DNA from: Synchiropus splendidus
Lineage: Eukaryota > Chordata > Actinopteri > Syngnathiformes > Callionymidae
Reading direction: 5' to 3'
NCBI RefSeq assembly: GCF_027744825.2
Contig: NC_071342.1
Location: 7,211,501 to 7,275,500, forward strand
Length of the DNA stretch: 64,000 nucleotides
Shown here: piece after piece, positions 23,601 through 35,936 of the stretch
How positions within the stretch are numbered: position 1 is the first letter of the stretch
Layout: each line of letters opens with the position of its first letter
Notes under the pieces: generated by a model
Told to the model about the DNA's origin: nothing
Database searches by the model: none
Seen by the model: the letters and a program-made list of their open reading frames with translations, nothing else
Position numbers and translations under genes: made by a program

Positions 23601-25412
23601 AAAATAGACTCAATATCATCTTTTAGAAAGTAATAACTCATCCAATACCAACATTGAAAAAACATCAACATTAAAAAATAACTTTTGCAATAAAAAATAA
23701 AAACAATGTTTTGTATTCAAACAAAATGAATTTTGAAGCAGCACGGCTGCAGAGATTCAGCTCACACCTGCCTCGAATCATCCAATCACCTGCCACAACA
23801 TAAAGGCCTGCCTCAGTCTGCCTGATCATCTCATGAAGCCACAGTCAGTCTGAGAAATGTTGTGTCACATGTTAGTGTCAATGTCTTCTGTTGTTTGTGT
23901 TTCTGTTGTCACTTCTCCATTTCAACTCAGTTTCTGCCTTGAATGGTTCGACCTTGTTTGCAGATACATGACTATGCTTCAAAGAAATAGCAGTCATGAC
24001 ATCTGTATGGGATTTCTATCTCTAGTTGGACAAAAGATGTAAAGACTGTTGAATTTTGACTTAATTTTTTCACTGGAATTAGATTTCTGGGCTGTGATAA
24101 AACACAGAGCTGCCATGCAAAACTATCTGTAATTCTCTTTTAAATCTTGCCTCCCGTTGTCCTCTCACAACAGGAACGTCACATACTATCACAGTAGAAT
24201 AAATCACTTTGGTTTAATGAGCGGTGGGAGAAAAGGGCCGGGCTTATTTTATTGGAAGAAAAAGTTTGACAACTGCAGCAACAGCTCAATAAAGTGGCAC
24301 TTGGTTAGGTGCGAGAGTTTTAATGCTATTATCATCCTGCCTGGGACCCAATTACTGGCAGAGGATGCTGTGATTTTAAGCTGCTTTTGGCGAAGGCAGA
24401 CTATTTTTCTTTCTTTCAGGTGTTTAATGTATGGTTCTTGTATATGAGAACACTTCCTCTCTGTTTATTTCTGGAGCACACAGGTAGCTCTCCTACTTCA
24501 AAGTCATCAAGACACAACAAAACGTGTTTTATCAGTATCAAAACAGCAGGACTGAAAAAGTCTCAGCCTCTCAGGGCGCACTTCACAGCATTTGTGCTTT
24601 GTGTGTTGGCAACAATTCGCCTTGAAATTGGGAGAGGAGATCTGACAAATGAGATTAATAAACTGGAGGTGTTGTAATTATCCTTAATTTAGTGACTGAA
24701 CTGCTGCTGGGGTCCCATAAGCCTCATTTAAAATTGGAATAAGAGATACGACACAATGAGGAATTTACCAGTGGTCTTGCCGGGAATAATGTAATTGAAT
24801 CAGGCAGATATGTTGTGAAAAAATGGATTTATTCATGATATTGCAGCCCACAGTGAGATTCAAAGATAAGTCGTGCTGATGAATTCCTGCACAATCAGGC
24901 CAGGAATATTAAGTGGCTTTCTTGGAGCCGTTTCATTTGTTATCTTTGTCTGACAGTGAAGATGGACGGAGTCAAAATGACTTCAGTATTGTTTTCGTAG
25001 CTGACGTGTCAATATGGATCTCACGGATCGAGTGTCTCACTGCTCTCTCGCACCACATTTGGATGTAGCCAGATAATTTACCCTCCAAAAAGAATTCTGT
25101 GCGACCTGAACTGTTTACCGAAAGCATTATTTTGACATCAAACCATGCATGTCTGCTACCAGGACATTCCAAAACTGTAGGTGGCAGTGTAACGCGAAGC
25201 TGAAGCCCATGTTAGCCAATCAGAATCCCAAAATTGGCAACAGCAGCCACCTGTCTGCCCTTCCTTTTTAATAGAGCATCTGTATTTGGAAATGCAAAAA
25301 GCATGTACCAACAGAAATTCTGGTGCTATTCCTAAGGAATCCGTGGCGCTTGCAGTTTTGACCTGAGTCCATGTTCCATCGCATACTGTAACATCTACTG
25401 CTAACTCAAGCC
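20601..25412. other. Unannotated DNA
   Basis: No gene recognised. 23370-23720 is AT-rich low-complexity sequence. 24180-24680 is balanced in composition with an uninterrupted 96-codon plus frame on each side of 24420, no family motif, and may be conserved non-coding DNA. A B-box-like GGTTCAAATCC lies at about 20660 without a matching tRNA fold. Confidence 0.45.
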
Positions 25413-25550
25413 ATCCTCACTCCCATGGCGTGATATGTTGACATTGGGGAAAATGGACTTTTGCGTCTGACACAGAAGACAGCCTTCAGCTTAGACATCA
25501 GAAGGGGACGCAAAAGTCTAACCAACGTCAATATGACGCCATGGTAGCCT
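25413..25550. mobile_element. Small foldback MITE
   Basis: The left arm starts ACTCCCATGGCGTGATAT and includes TGGACTTTTGCGTC. The right arm (25507-25547) contains GACGCAAAAGTCTA and ATGACGCCATGG, which are inverted copies. The element is about 130 bp with arms taking up most of it, so it can fold on itself. The left arm recurs alone at 15421-15470. No coding capacity. Confidence 0.7.
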
Positions 25551-25793
25551 GGATTGGCTCGACTCCTGTATGCAACCACTTTATTTTTTTTCACGGTCTT
25601 TCTCTACTACTGTTTTTGAAAAGCCTCGTTTCCAGGAGTGAATTCTTTGTATAAAGGTTGGAAACTTACCTAGTGTAATCGTTGTTCTCCGAAGTGTGCG
25701 AAGCCCTCTAGTGAGGCTTCGCTATTGGATATTCCTCCAGCACTAAAGGAAAAAACAAACATGAACTCTCCACCCAATGGGGGCAGACTAACG

Positions 25794-25807
25794 TCCTATA
25801 AAGGGGC
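25794..25807. promoter_or_regulatory. TATA-like box in DIRS copy A terminal region
   Basis: CCTATAAAGGGGCT lies about 130 bases inside the terminal repeat of copy A. Terminal repeats of DIRS elements are expected to hold promoters. It reads on the plus strand, as expected for an inverted terminal repeat whose partner at the other end would face into the element. Activity is not shown. Confidence 0.35.
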
Positions 25808-26445
25808 TTTCCGTTATGCAACCTAACTCCAAGTGAGGGGGAAAAAGGAGAGAAGGAATGGAATTAGCTTGCAGAACATGCACTCTGAAGCTGGACGCCT
25901 GAATCTACAACAGCATTCAGGGGTGACTGCAAGAAGCTTGGTTAACGCTATACAAGCCTCCTCCATGAACCTCAGGGAGAGGCCAACCCTCTCTAGAGTA
26001 CCAGGGTGGCGCCTGTGATGGAGAGGGATAGTGAACCAAAGCTTGGAACAAATGCAGGCTCAAGATGACCCAAGAACCTGATTCTACAACAGTGTCCTTG
26101 GCCTGTAAGAAACAAACCCCAAAAAGGAGAATTGACCATGTCCTGTCCATCATGAGTCCCACAAATGAAGGCGAGCGAGGTGTCGCTGAGCCACTAACCT
26201 GTTACCAATACAACACTGTAAAAAGGTTCAAGTGGCTTAATATGATGGAAGGAGGTGTCCAACAGGGAATTCTGGTCTTATCTTCCCAGACCAGGGGTTT
26301 GTAAGACGACATGTGTACCTTAGCTGTGGAGAGAACAAATTATAGTGAGGGAAAGGTGGATATGATGCTGGCTCTGTGATCTCAGCATCCACCTCCCTCA
26401 GTTAGTCATAAGGTGAAGGATTGTACCTCAAGAGCATGGGCCTCA

Positions 26446-27087
26446 TCAGTCCTGCAGGTGCCTGGACGGAGCTCCACGGAGGATGGAATGGGCCATGGAG
26501 TTCGCTGACACATCCACAAGATAGGCCCTGACAAAGTTGGAGGCTGCGGAACAGATCTCTTCCATTGGCACTCCTCACAGCAGGGCAGTGGAGGAAGCCG
26601 CACTACAGGTACAGTGTGCCCGAATGCCCTCCGGGACAGGCTCTCCCGCTGACTCGTAAGCCAGGCAGATGGCCTACCTCAGCCAGGAAGAAAGACGCTG
26701 AGTAGAGTGCTGCCCCCTGCTGACAGCCGTCACAGCAGATAAGGAGACTCTCTGACCGTCTAAAGCCTTTCACCCTTCTTAATTAGCAATCCAGTGCCCT
26801 CACTAGACACAGTGCAGGCAAGCCTGTGACGCATCCTCGTGGAGGTGGCATGAAGGCCCTCAAACTGATGCACCTGGATCTGTAGGAGGAAGAAATAACT
26901 TGGGGTTGGAAGGATGGATTGGGATGGAGGGTGACTGAGGAGCCATCAACACCAAAAGAAATGCAGTCTGGGTTAACAGACCGGGCACATCGCTGACCCC
27001 CTTAGCCATTGTTGCTGCCAGTAGTAGCGATGTTTTTAATGACAGAACGTCCAAGGAGGCCTGTTCCAGATGCTCGAAAGGTGCCAT
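26446..27087 (-). pseudogene. Tyrosine recombinase remnant of DIRS copy A
   Basis: The catalytic half is recognisable in pieces. LSLKTSLLLAATMAKGVSDV (about 27005-27060) corresponds to the first catalytic-arginine region, but the arginine expected in AKRVSDL is glycine here. Further on, LAYESAGEPVPEGIRAHCTC (about 26600-26670) keeps the His of the H-x-x-R motif while the Arg is Cys. After an in-frame stop the nucleophile region follows (SNFVRAYLVDVSANSMAHSI), with a candidate Tyr kept. The enzyme in intact elements joins the circular cDNA into the genome. With two arginines lost and stops present, this copy cannot be active. Confidence 0.78.
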
Positions 27088-27502
27088 CAGTCAGGGCATC
27101 CAAAACTACCTGGTGCTCCCACTGGGGGAAAACTGTTCTGCCAGCTCCCTTCAGGAAGCATGCCACTGGCGGGTTTCTGAAGTTTTACGTCTGATCCACA
27201 AAGTCACTTCTCGCCGAAATAGCAGCTAGGAAGACCCTGATCGTGGATACGGCTCTACCTCTGTCCAAAAGGAACTGTTAAAGACATGAGCTAATGGATT
27301 GAGAAAGGGGAAATGCTCTGCACACCATTTTTCAAAAACGCGGATTTTTGCAGTATAGAGCTCTTGCGTTTTTTAATTGTGCGGAGTACCTTGTCATCGA
27401 GGTTTGTCTCGAAGTCCGAACCCGCCACATTCTGAGAGGACGTCCCAGGAGAGACACCACTGCGTGAGCAGGGACCCCCGCTGGGCCGGCGTTCAGAATA
27501 GA

Positions 27503-28065
27503 CTATGTCAGCTGGCTGGGGAAAGGCGGGCCTGACCCGAGACTGAGTCCAGCATGCCCCAGGAAGGTCATGCTCTGACTGGGACTCAGTGTGCTTTTCT
27601 GGAGGTTTATTCGAACCCCAACAGCGCGATGAATTGCATTGTGATGGGGTGCGCTCGTAACTCCTTTCTGGACCTGGCTAGAATCAGCCAGTATGTCAGA
27701 ATCCGCGGACCCTGTCTCCTTAGTGGTTCGAGCGCTAGAGTAGCCAAAGGGTTGGCGTGTGTACTGATACACCTGACCCTCTGGACCCTCTGTGACTTGG
27801 CCAAACCGGGATGAGGAAGTAGGTGTCTGTGAGATCTATGGAGGTCATCCAGTGTACCACTGTGACGCACTCCAGAAGTCTCCTGGTAGTCAACATCCGG
27901 AACTGTTTTCTGGTCATGAACAGGTCTCCACTCTCCTGTCTTTTCAGGTACCTGGAGTAAAACTCGGTTTGGGAGGACTGCTTTGGCACTAGCTCGATTC
28001 ACTCTTGAGTGCGGACCTCCTCCAACAGACATGACCTCTGGTTCTCCGAGTTCACGCGGGTCCAC
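27503..28065 (-). pseudogene. Reverse transcriptase remnant of DIRS copy A
   Basis: Three frames carry successive RT blocks: QFRMLTTRRLLECVTVVHWM and TSIDLTDTYFLIPVW (27735-27989 frame), PRILTYWLILARS (27607-28065 frame), and VRINLQKSTLSPSQSMTFLG (27503-27772 frame). The active-site box should read T-Y-x-D-D-W-L-I. Here T-Y is followed at once by W-L-I (27688-27693), so the residues x-D-D are missing, as by a 9-base in-frame deletion. At least two frameshifts separate the blocks. Confidence 0.82.
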
Positions 28066-28302
28066 GTGATGCCGTGGAACTTGGGAGGTTGACGGTGAAA
28101 CTGAAGGGCGTATCCCTGACTATCTTCTTGAGCCATATGAGCAGGTGAGGAGACAGGTGCCCTGAGCGCAGGAGCGGACCCTCCCTCCTTCAGGTGCCAC
28201 TCAAATGAACACTGACCGGCACCAGAAGAGAACTTGGCGGCCGATTAAACCCTAATTTTTGGCAAAGAAGAAACAGACCCGACCAAAGTAATTCTTCTTA
28301 TT

Positions 28303-28986
28303 TTAATTCATATCAGCATTTGATTTAGACGCAGAGAAAGTTCTTTCTACACACAGGGCCGGGAGTGGAGGTGGGAGCAGCCGACAGGTCTCTCCGCGAA
28401 GAGTGGCGATGATCAGCAGCTGTGTGTGTGTGTTGGGGGCCTGTACTCTCTCCACCATCTCCAGAGAGTCGGTGATCGAGACAACCACGAGGATCCGCTT
28501 ATGCTCGGCTGAGAGCGGCGCACACTGGAGCCATATACTGCGGTAGTGTTGAGGGAGCTCAACTTCCATACGTTGGGAGGCGGATGCCATGAGGCGCGCA
28601 AGAAGCTCAAGCGGGAACCTGCTTGACTCCGCCACCTCTGGGAACAGAGTCCCCGGATCCACCTCATAGCAGTGCCTGGTGTCACTCTCATCATATTCAT
28701 CCCAAGACTTGGAAGCAGGAGATACGGATCGGTTCGGTTCCCTGTAAGACAATCGCAGCGCTCTATTAGTAGCCTGAGAGGCCTCACAATCTGTGGCATG
28801 GTGCTGCGATCCCAAACAGTGGAAGCAGAGCTGGTGGAGGTCGAAATCGGGTATAACACCCCTGCAGCTTGCGCAATCTCTCCTTGTCAACTTCCATAGC
28901 TTACGATGAGAGCTTATGTTAGCAAAGATGCAAATGGTTTTATACAACAGTACAGTACTTCCCCTCACTTCATCAAATCTGAACAC
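28303..28986 (-). pseudogene. Gag-like remnant of DIRS copy A with zinc-finger motif
   Basis: A 227-codon frame contains CASC at residues 38-41 and CFHCLGSQHHATDC at residues 54-67. The C-x2-C ... C-x2-C-L-G pattern followed by a His is the finger seen in the gag-like protein of fish DIRS elements. Position upstream of RT on the same strand fits. The N-terminal part before the finger is shorter than usual and the C-terminal part drifts into sequence with no recognisable motif, so the frame is probably a partial gag. Confidence 0.65.
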
Positions 28987-28990
28987 CTAA

Positions 28991-31900
28991 TCTAGTACTT
29001 TTCTGCATCTATTTTGGAGGCAGATCTCAAGCAACAAACTAGTCATAGGCCACTATATTTTGAGATATGCATGTGGAAGATGGAGGGGCCAAGGCCGCAC
29101 CTGTCTCCAATCCCCTTCTGCAGCATGAAACCCTGCCTCACTCGTGTCAGTGCATGACTGCTGCAGTGAACTCTCTTTCAGACCCCTTGTTACTTCCAGC
29201 TTTTAATTTCAGTGTTGCGCCCCAGGCTTCTGCATCCGTTCCAGGTTTCTGCTCGTACCTGCTTACTGGCCGGTTATCTATATCTCTTGAAAGCCGTTCA
29301 ATCATCGCGACAGCGCTTGAGTGTGAAAACTGATGACAAATGTTGAAGTTTAAAAATGGCAAATCTAATGACTATACTTTTGGCACCAGGTGGAAGCCAG
29401 TCATCAGGTCTGCAGGCAGTGAACTAAGATGCTCTCTCGTGTGTAGAACAGCCAGTAGGGACAAAGCGAACTGCAATAAAAGAAGATGAGTGAGGGATTT
29501 GGATAAGTCACCCAGGATCAGCCCATTATATGAGCCATTCCTTTTTAAAACCTCATCAGCATAGCAAGGATTTCTATTTAAGCACAGCACTAGCATGACT
29601 TCACCCGCCCGAACAGTCGAGAGGAGGAAAAAAAAACCCTCCATCCTTACATTTGCATGATGCAGCAGTCGCTTATCAGGTCATGAAAATAAAGAGCTCC
29701 ATTTATGTGCCGGAGCAGCATTATGAGTTTTTTATCTATGAATGTGCCATGAAAAGGGGCTTTGATTTCAGACATTGATGTGTTGTCTAATGAGGAATTT
29801 CAAGACGCATCAGTTGAGTTTTCTGGCTCCGCTCCAGACTTTAGCAAAGATCTGTTGCTTTCTGGAAACTTCAAAAGCTGTTTTCTGGAAGATTTTTAAT
29901 TAGATAATTTCAGTGTGGAAACTGAAGATGCTGCGATCTCTCAGTGCTACTTGGAGAACAGAAAAGGCTCAAAGTTACAGGATTATGTCTGTGCCTGGGG
30001 AGGAAATGTTTAGAAGCCTGGAAGTTTCAGACCACAGTGGCGTGTCAAGAAATAGAGGCCTTTTAAAATGAGCTCTCAAAGCATTCTGGGTCCCGACAAC
30101 CAAGGAAACTATTCAATTCAGAGGACTCAGTCACCAGCATCTCCCAAATGGCAGTACTTGAATGGGCTTGTTCCAAACAAAGCCTCCTGGCAGGGTCTGT
30201 GCCGTGTGTAGGGTCATGCACTACGAAAGTCCAGTGCATGTTTTCTTTTTGGGCAAACTTTCGCCACAGTGTCCAAACTCTAGCAACTCGTTTCCGAGCT
30301 GGGGTGCATAGACTGTCTTTTGGAAATAAATTCCTGAACTATAGCCCTCTGATCCTTTGCTTCGAAGGGGTAGCTTGGGCTTCCTGCCCCACTTCATGGA
30401 TATATTTTTGGATGTAACCTGTAAAAAAAACACTGCTGCAGGGCTCCTCAAAATGCCACGCTTGCCACTCTTTACCCAACACCTGTCACTTAGTTGAAGT
30501 CAGCAGTGTCCAGGACCTCAACCCTGGCCACATCGCAGTGTATACAGTCACTCCCTCGATCAACACAGTCTGAACAAGAGTGGTTAGTGTCACCTACCTC
30601 CCGAACATATCCAACTTCCTCAATGAACCCAGTATCTGCTCTAGGACATTTAGTTCTGAGGGGCTGATCTGTAAAATACAAAATGTGGTAGGTCCTGATG
30701 AAATCAACAGTACAATTGTCTTTTTATTCAAGTTTGAACACATATGGTGCATTGGTTTGCAAGACTTGTTTCTTATCTGCACAGTTTCTCTGTTCTGAAT
30801 GAAGCCTTTGTTTATTCAGACCGACTGAGAGGATGGTCAGGTCATAATTCTGGCAGCAATACCCAACTGTCATTTCCTGATTGTCCCAAATTAAATTTGA
30901 ACTTACTAAACTCAAACTGTAGGGAAAGACTTTCCATGTGACCAAAAGCAGGTGAATTTTTGACGCCCCTGCCTCTGCACGTCAGAAGTGACGTCATTTT
31001 AAATGCACAACATACACGGTGCACAGGTCACTGCGAATAATAGGGCCATGATCACTGTCAATACATTTAATCTATTGCCCAAATTTAAATACAAGACAGT
31101 TTTCAGTTTACAGCAAAAAAACGGTCTCACTAATCCCCAGTGAATATGAGAGGAGCGGTGGCACTGTTTTAATAAGCTTAGGCTTTGTCTATGTGTTGTC
31201 ATCAGACCGTTCTTTGCTTGTCATTTGAGTCATGCCGACACTTTGCTAAAATGATTTACTAATATGACTTGTCAGAAAGGGAGCTTTCATCTCTCGGTTT
31301 CTGAAGCCAAATTTCATTTCATTGTTCATTTTGAGTCAATACCTGTCCCGCTCACTGAAGTTTAATTAATGTCACGGCAGATGTCTGTACACTTTGGTAC
31401 TAGAGAAAGGGGCTGGAATTGCGAGCGGAAACTCCATGCTCCAGTAATCACCACACTCTTGTTATTCATATGCGCAGCTCCACTTTAATATTCTCCTGCA
31501 AATGTGGGCATAATAACTTCCAGCCGGACTATCCAATTAAATAGTTCAGATTCTCACTTTGCAAAAGAGCCAATGTCCAGAGGTTAAAAAAAAAAGTCCT
31601 TGCAATCGGCTTGAAACCCACATGAGACTCCTACAAAAGAAACGGACACTCATCTTGATTGAGAAGGAAGTGGATGTCTACAGAAGTGAACGACCCACTT
31701 CAAGTTTCCGTCATTTAAAAAAACATGCTCATTTGCCATAATTTTAGCCTTTGTCTGGTTTTCTAGTTAAATCAAAGCTAGTTACAGTAGATGGGGTTGA
31801 GAGCTCACCATGATCTTTGGGCCTTTTTAAAAGTGGTTTCCTGCAGTTATACCTGATATGCGCAGTTGCCAGTCCTGCCACTGAACCCAGACATGGTCTT

Positions 31901-32462
31901 CACAGAAAGAGGAGTATCTACTGCTACATTTGGCAACTGACTGCATACTGGACCTCTTGGTCAACGTCCCCAAACCTCCATGACACAGTTCTCTTTAGGG
32001 AGGTGTCTCCAAGTGGGGGCAAAAGCAGAGCACAATGGGCATCTTACGGTCCTCCTTAATGGTCTACCTTAAAAGGCGGAGTATCCCTCGATTCATGGTG
32101 AGTGGGGCACTGACATTGAGTTATGGTCTGGAAATTTTCATTGACAAGATTTGCATCTGACTTGGTCTCTCGAGTTTTATTGAGAGTGAGAATGTGAGGC
32201 ACAAATGACACATTTTGCCATCCCCTTTTAGTCAAGTGCACCGCCTTGTCACTGTCACCTCTCACACCGCACTCAATTTGAAAAATGGTCAGAAAGCAGT
32301 TACAGCTACTGTAATAAATGAATTTGCGTGAAGACAAAAAAAACTCTTTGAGGCTGCTTTTACATAGGTGTATCTCTGTTTCAATGATTTTACTGCCACC
32401 ACCATGCTTCATGCGTCTTCACCTTGGTGTTGCTATTCACCAATATGGCCACTGGGGGAGCA
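28991..32462. other. Unannotated DNA
   Basis: No gene recognised. The frames are short (60-90 codons), occur on both strands over the same bases and show no family motif. A minus frame at 30490-30681 has four cysteines in C-x2-C pairs but no domain could be assigned. Confidence 0.5.
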
Positions 32463-32712
32463 GCCCAGAGTCAAAGGTTTATGACAACAAACTCAAAAAA
32501 GTGGCGCCTGTGGAAGAAGTATTGATAATGTACCTCTTGCACAAAAGAGGAAAACATTGGCAGTGTTGTAGGAGGTGGTGGTTGGTGAGGCTGTTTAAAT
32601 ATAGCGTGACTGAAGGACAGAATTCCTGCAATTCTTATGTCTTCATGTCTCATTAGAGCTACATATCGGGTAGTAACAGCAACACTGTACCCACAGTTTC
32701 TGGTGGTACTGC
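32463..32712 (-). repeat. Unclassified dispersed repeat, copy 2 (inverted)
   Basis: The reverse complement aligns with 10931-11190 from one end to the other. On the minus strand 32471-32800 is open for 109 codons across the repeat, including RYVALMRHEDIRIAG and TTLPMFSSFVQEVHYQYFFH. The reading frame is not open in copy 1, so it is uncertain whether it is a decayed coding region. The next 15 bases beyond the right end include a T run at 32728-32739. Confidence 0.75.
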
Positions 32713-33123
32713 TCTGTTTGGTCCGTTTTTTTTTTTCTACAAGTGTTATGGAAACCAACGGCATTGTCTCAGAACCATGACACTGAATACTAACTCCCAA
32801 TTTCCAAGTCCGGAAAGGGTGTGGAGGTTTTAAAAAAAAGAAATTACTTTCAATATGTCAATTTCCTCTGGCTGCAGGGAGCAGCAGGGGTCCGCTGGCA
32901 CCGGGACAGTTCTATTTTTGCGTAGCACAGCGCCCCAGCAGACTCGTTCAGACAGGAAACACTGACGTTATTCACAATTTACTGTGAGATCAATATAAAG
33001 ATTGCATCATAGCCCGCAGTTTAGGAAGGTTGACCATCTGCCCAGTCTTTGACACTTGTACAAACCCAAAAAAAATCACCTCTTTCACCGCAGGACTGAC
33101 GATTCTCGCGTGGCAGTGGATAA

Positions 33124-33251
33124 CCTGTTGGGATTTTCCCAGTTTAGGAGGCAGCTATGCTGCTGAAACACCGGACAGAGTCCTCTAATGTCCACTGGAG
33201 GTTACAGCACCACTATGAATGGGGAGGTGGGGAATAAATTGAACAGCACAG
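33124..33251 (+). repeat. ~120-bp dispersed repeat, copy 1
   Basis: CCTGTTGGGATTTTCCCAG, AGGAGGCAGCTATGCTGC, then ACTGGAGG and TACAGCACCACTATG, and finally AATAAATTGAACAGCACA all recur at 35493-35610. Family not identified. Confidence 0.8.
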
Positions 33252-35492
33252 GACCGTATCTGGAGACACTAAAGACAGCCAGGGTGCTTAAGCAGTTGGG
33301 AGTCAGAGGGCAGTTGCCCCAATAAGCCATGAGGTTGCTGACTGAAGAGGTTCTTGAGTCAAGGGTGAGCAGAGCAACAGGGCTCCACTTAAAACGTACC
33401 TGAAGCAAAAAGCATGAAATGGATGGGTAGGACTAAGGAAGCCCAGGAGAAAAAAAAAGGAAGGAAGAATAGAGTTCATTTGATAATTATAGTTTGATTT
33501 ATTTAAACTGTTAATTCTAATGTTCAATTTGAATGGAACTTTCTATGTTTGCCAGAAACACATGGTAAAATATCTGATTAATAAGGGCACAGCAGGATGA
33601 ACAGACTTTGGAGTCTGGTGTGAGGCACAGTAGATCGACGGTATTATTAAGACAGTGTCAGGTAAACAGCAGACAGAACAAGGAGCCGAGCCTGGTGTCA
33701 TTCTGACAGCTCGGGGAGGAAGCAGGGGCAACTGTGGTGGGCTCAACAAACACCTGCTGCTCCCTGAAGAGCTCTTCATCTGAATTGAGATGCTGAGAAG
33801 AACACAATAAACACTGCGCTCAGTGGTGAGCAAACTGCCGTGCTTTGGGGTGATCTGAGCACCGAGCCACATAAAGGGACAAGATTTGTTTCCAATTCCG
33901 TCGCTGTTGTGACATTATGCGCAGCACTTTCATGTTTCGTTACGAGGCTGCCTGCCTGCACAGGGGGCCGTCACTGTGTGGGCTGAAATGCCTGCAATAT
34001 ATCATGCGCCAGTCCATCTCAGATTAATGCTGGTTTTTGTGCCGCTCCATTTCGAGTGATATTTGATTCCCCAAAATTAAACTCTTTGATTTAGTCGCTA
34101 ATTTGGAAAGCTTTGAATCTTGCGAGTTGAAGCAGCTTTGCTCTTGAAAAGAGGTCAGGGCAGACATTATGACCGGCAGAGGAAATCAGAGCTCATTTTT
34201 CCAATTGTGTGACTCCTTCTCACAGCGCTGTACGTGTTCATTATCCACCCTGGGAGCATCACACATCATTGAGCTAACCCCTATTGATTCTCCCGCCTCC
34301 TCAACCACTGCCGTTTCCATTTAAACAGTTGGTGCGGTTGCCCATGCAGCACAGCCCTATGACACTATTTCAAACAGCCACTAGAGAACAGTGAGCGCCA
34401 CTTAATCATGTCTGTGATGAATCTGTGAGGAGGATGTATGTATTTTCTAGGAAGCACACAGCATGCAAGGTGGCCATCTTGCTTCCCTCATCCTTCACAG
34501 TGCACTCTTACCACCATCCCTCCTCTGGCACCACACGTGCAAATGGGAGGGGACATATCCTGACAAATGTGAGTATCTGGTACAGAAGTTGGTGTGTTTA
34601 CTCATCCTGGCATCTGCTTTTCTTCGACCTAAGGAGACAAACGCTTCCTAACTTCTCTGCTCTTGAACTACAGCCCACCATCCCACTTCTGACGCCATTT
34701 CTCACAGAGTGGATACAATCTGGCTTCCTTTTAAAATATTGAGGGAACTAAGCTGTTCTCCAGACGGTTGAAGCTTAACCCTTTGGAGGCCAAGTTACAA
34801 CACCGTCGCCTTTATACATGACTATCTGCAAATATGGTTCCTGATGTAGGTACGACTTTGCACAAGCAGATGGCAGAGATACTGAGAAACATTTGAGGTA
34901 TCACGATTTGCTTTTATTTTGGATGTCGACTCCGTTTCTCCTCTCTCTACATGAGCTTAGCTTTGCGGCGCACACAGCTGGAATCTGTCTGCAATCAAGA
35001 CCTGCCGTTATTTAAACCATGGACTTCCAGCCTCGTAATTGGCTCTCGACCCTGCATCCGTACTGTATATTGGTATTTGTTTGTTTCAGATCCCTCTGCT
35101 TTTCCCTGGTTCGGGCGACATTTTGGACATTGGACTCTTTCTTGTTGGCATTTTGGAATTCTTGAATTAGATTGTTTTGAACCTCACTTGTGCCTGTAGG
35201 TCGATGCACCTGCACTTGGCATGAGGGTCTGTTCAAGTAAAAAAAAAAAAGGTTTGAAAATGAGCTCAGACGGTGATCATGAAGTGGTTCAACTATGCTT
35301 TTCAGCAGAGCACATCTCCTGTTCCGGGTGGAAATTGAACTCCACTGCGGTTCCACATTCCCACTGCATGCTGGTTCACAACACATTCTTGAGTGTAACC
35401 ATGCACTTGACCATTTCAAACCTTCACATTTCATTTCATTTTTCCACCTCAATTACACTTCACTCCATGTTGACAAAAAATGGCTCAAAGCT
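33252..35492. other. Unannotated DNA
   Basis: No gene recognised. 34000-34260 has a balanced, repeat-free composition with homeodomain-type TAAT cores, which suggests but does not show conserved non-coding sequence. A 146-codon minus frame at 35012-35452 is opposed by plus frames and has no family motif. Confidence 0.4.
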
Positions 35493-35610
35493 CCTGTTGG
35501 GATTTTCCCAGTTTAGGAGGCAGCTATGCTGCCAAAACACCAGAGTGATCCCTCCAATGTACACTGGAGGGTACAGCACCACTATGGTGGGGGATAAATT
35601 GAACAGCACA
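35493..35610 (+). repeat. ~120-bp dispersed repeat, copy 2
   Basis: Same orientation as the copy at 33124-33251, about 2.2 kb away. It lacks about 10 bases (near GGGGAGGTGG) relative to copy 1 and differs at scattered sites, so the two are not a fresh duplication. Confidence 0.8.
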
Positions 35611-35936
35611 AGTTAATGTTCAGGTTTGGAGTCAAAGAATGTCTGTAATTGTTGATTATACAGTATATGAGAATGTTGGGATGAGTTTTAAAAAAAAAAA
35701 ACAATCACATTTTTGGTATAGTTCCTGTATTGCTCCGAATCAGTACACACGAGAGGGAGACTTGTGTGCCATATCTGTCAATGAGTAAAGTGGAGCACGT
35801 CATTTAGGACTTCAGCTCTGAAATATTTATCAGCCTCCACAGCTCAAGATGTGAAAATATATTGCTCAGAGGTGAGTGGTTGTTCTAATTTTCAGAAAAC
35901 GAAACTTAAAAGGCAGTTAAATTGTGCTATTGGAAA

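Larger units (their letters stand above)
25665..28990 (-). mobile_element. DIRS-like tyrosine-recombinase retrotransposon, copy A (degraded)
   Basis: Reading the minus strand from 28990 downward gives a gag-like zinc finger, then reverse transcriptase blocks, then tyrosine recombinase blocks, which is the gene order of DIRS retrotransposons. The low-coordinate end (CTTACCTAGTGTAATC, then AGCCCTCT and GGCTTCGCTATTGG at about 25715-25735) aligns with the same end of copy B (41981-42045). TATAAAG at 25797-25803 lies inside this terminal region. RNase H was not found; only about 400 bases separate RT from the recombinase, so an internal deletion is likely. The high-coordinate end was not located and is set at the start of the gag-like frame. 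Confidence 0.75.

Noticed and set aside
28672..28899. Plus-strand frame opposite the gag-like region
   Set aside because: Shadow of the minus-strand gag-like frame, which has the zinc-finger pattern.
30490..30681. Cysteine-containing minus frame (CSDCVDRGSDCIHC)
   Set aside because: Paired cysteines without the spacing of a known finger, short, and no flanking support; likely chance.
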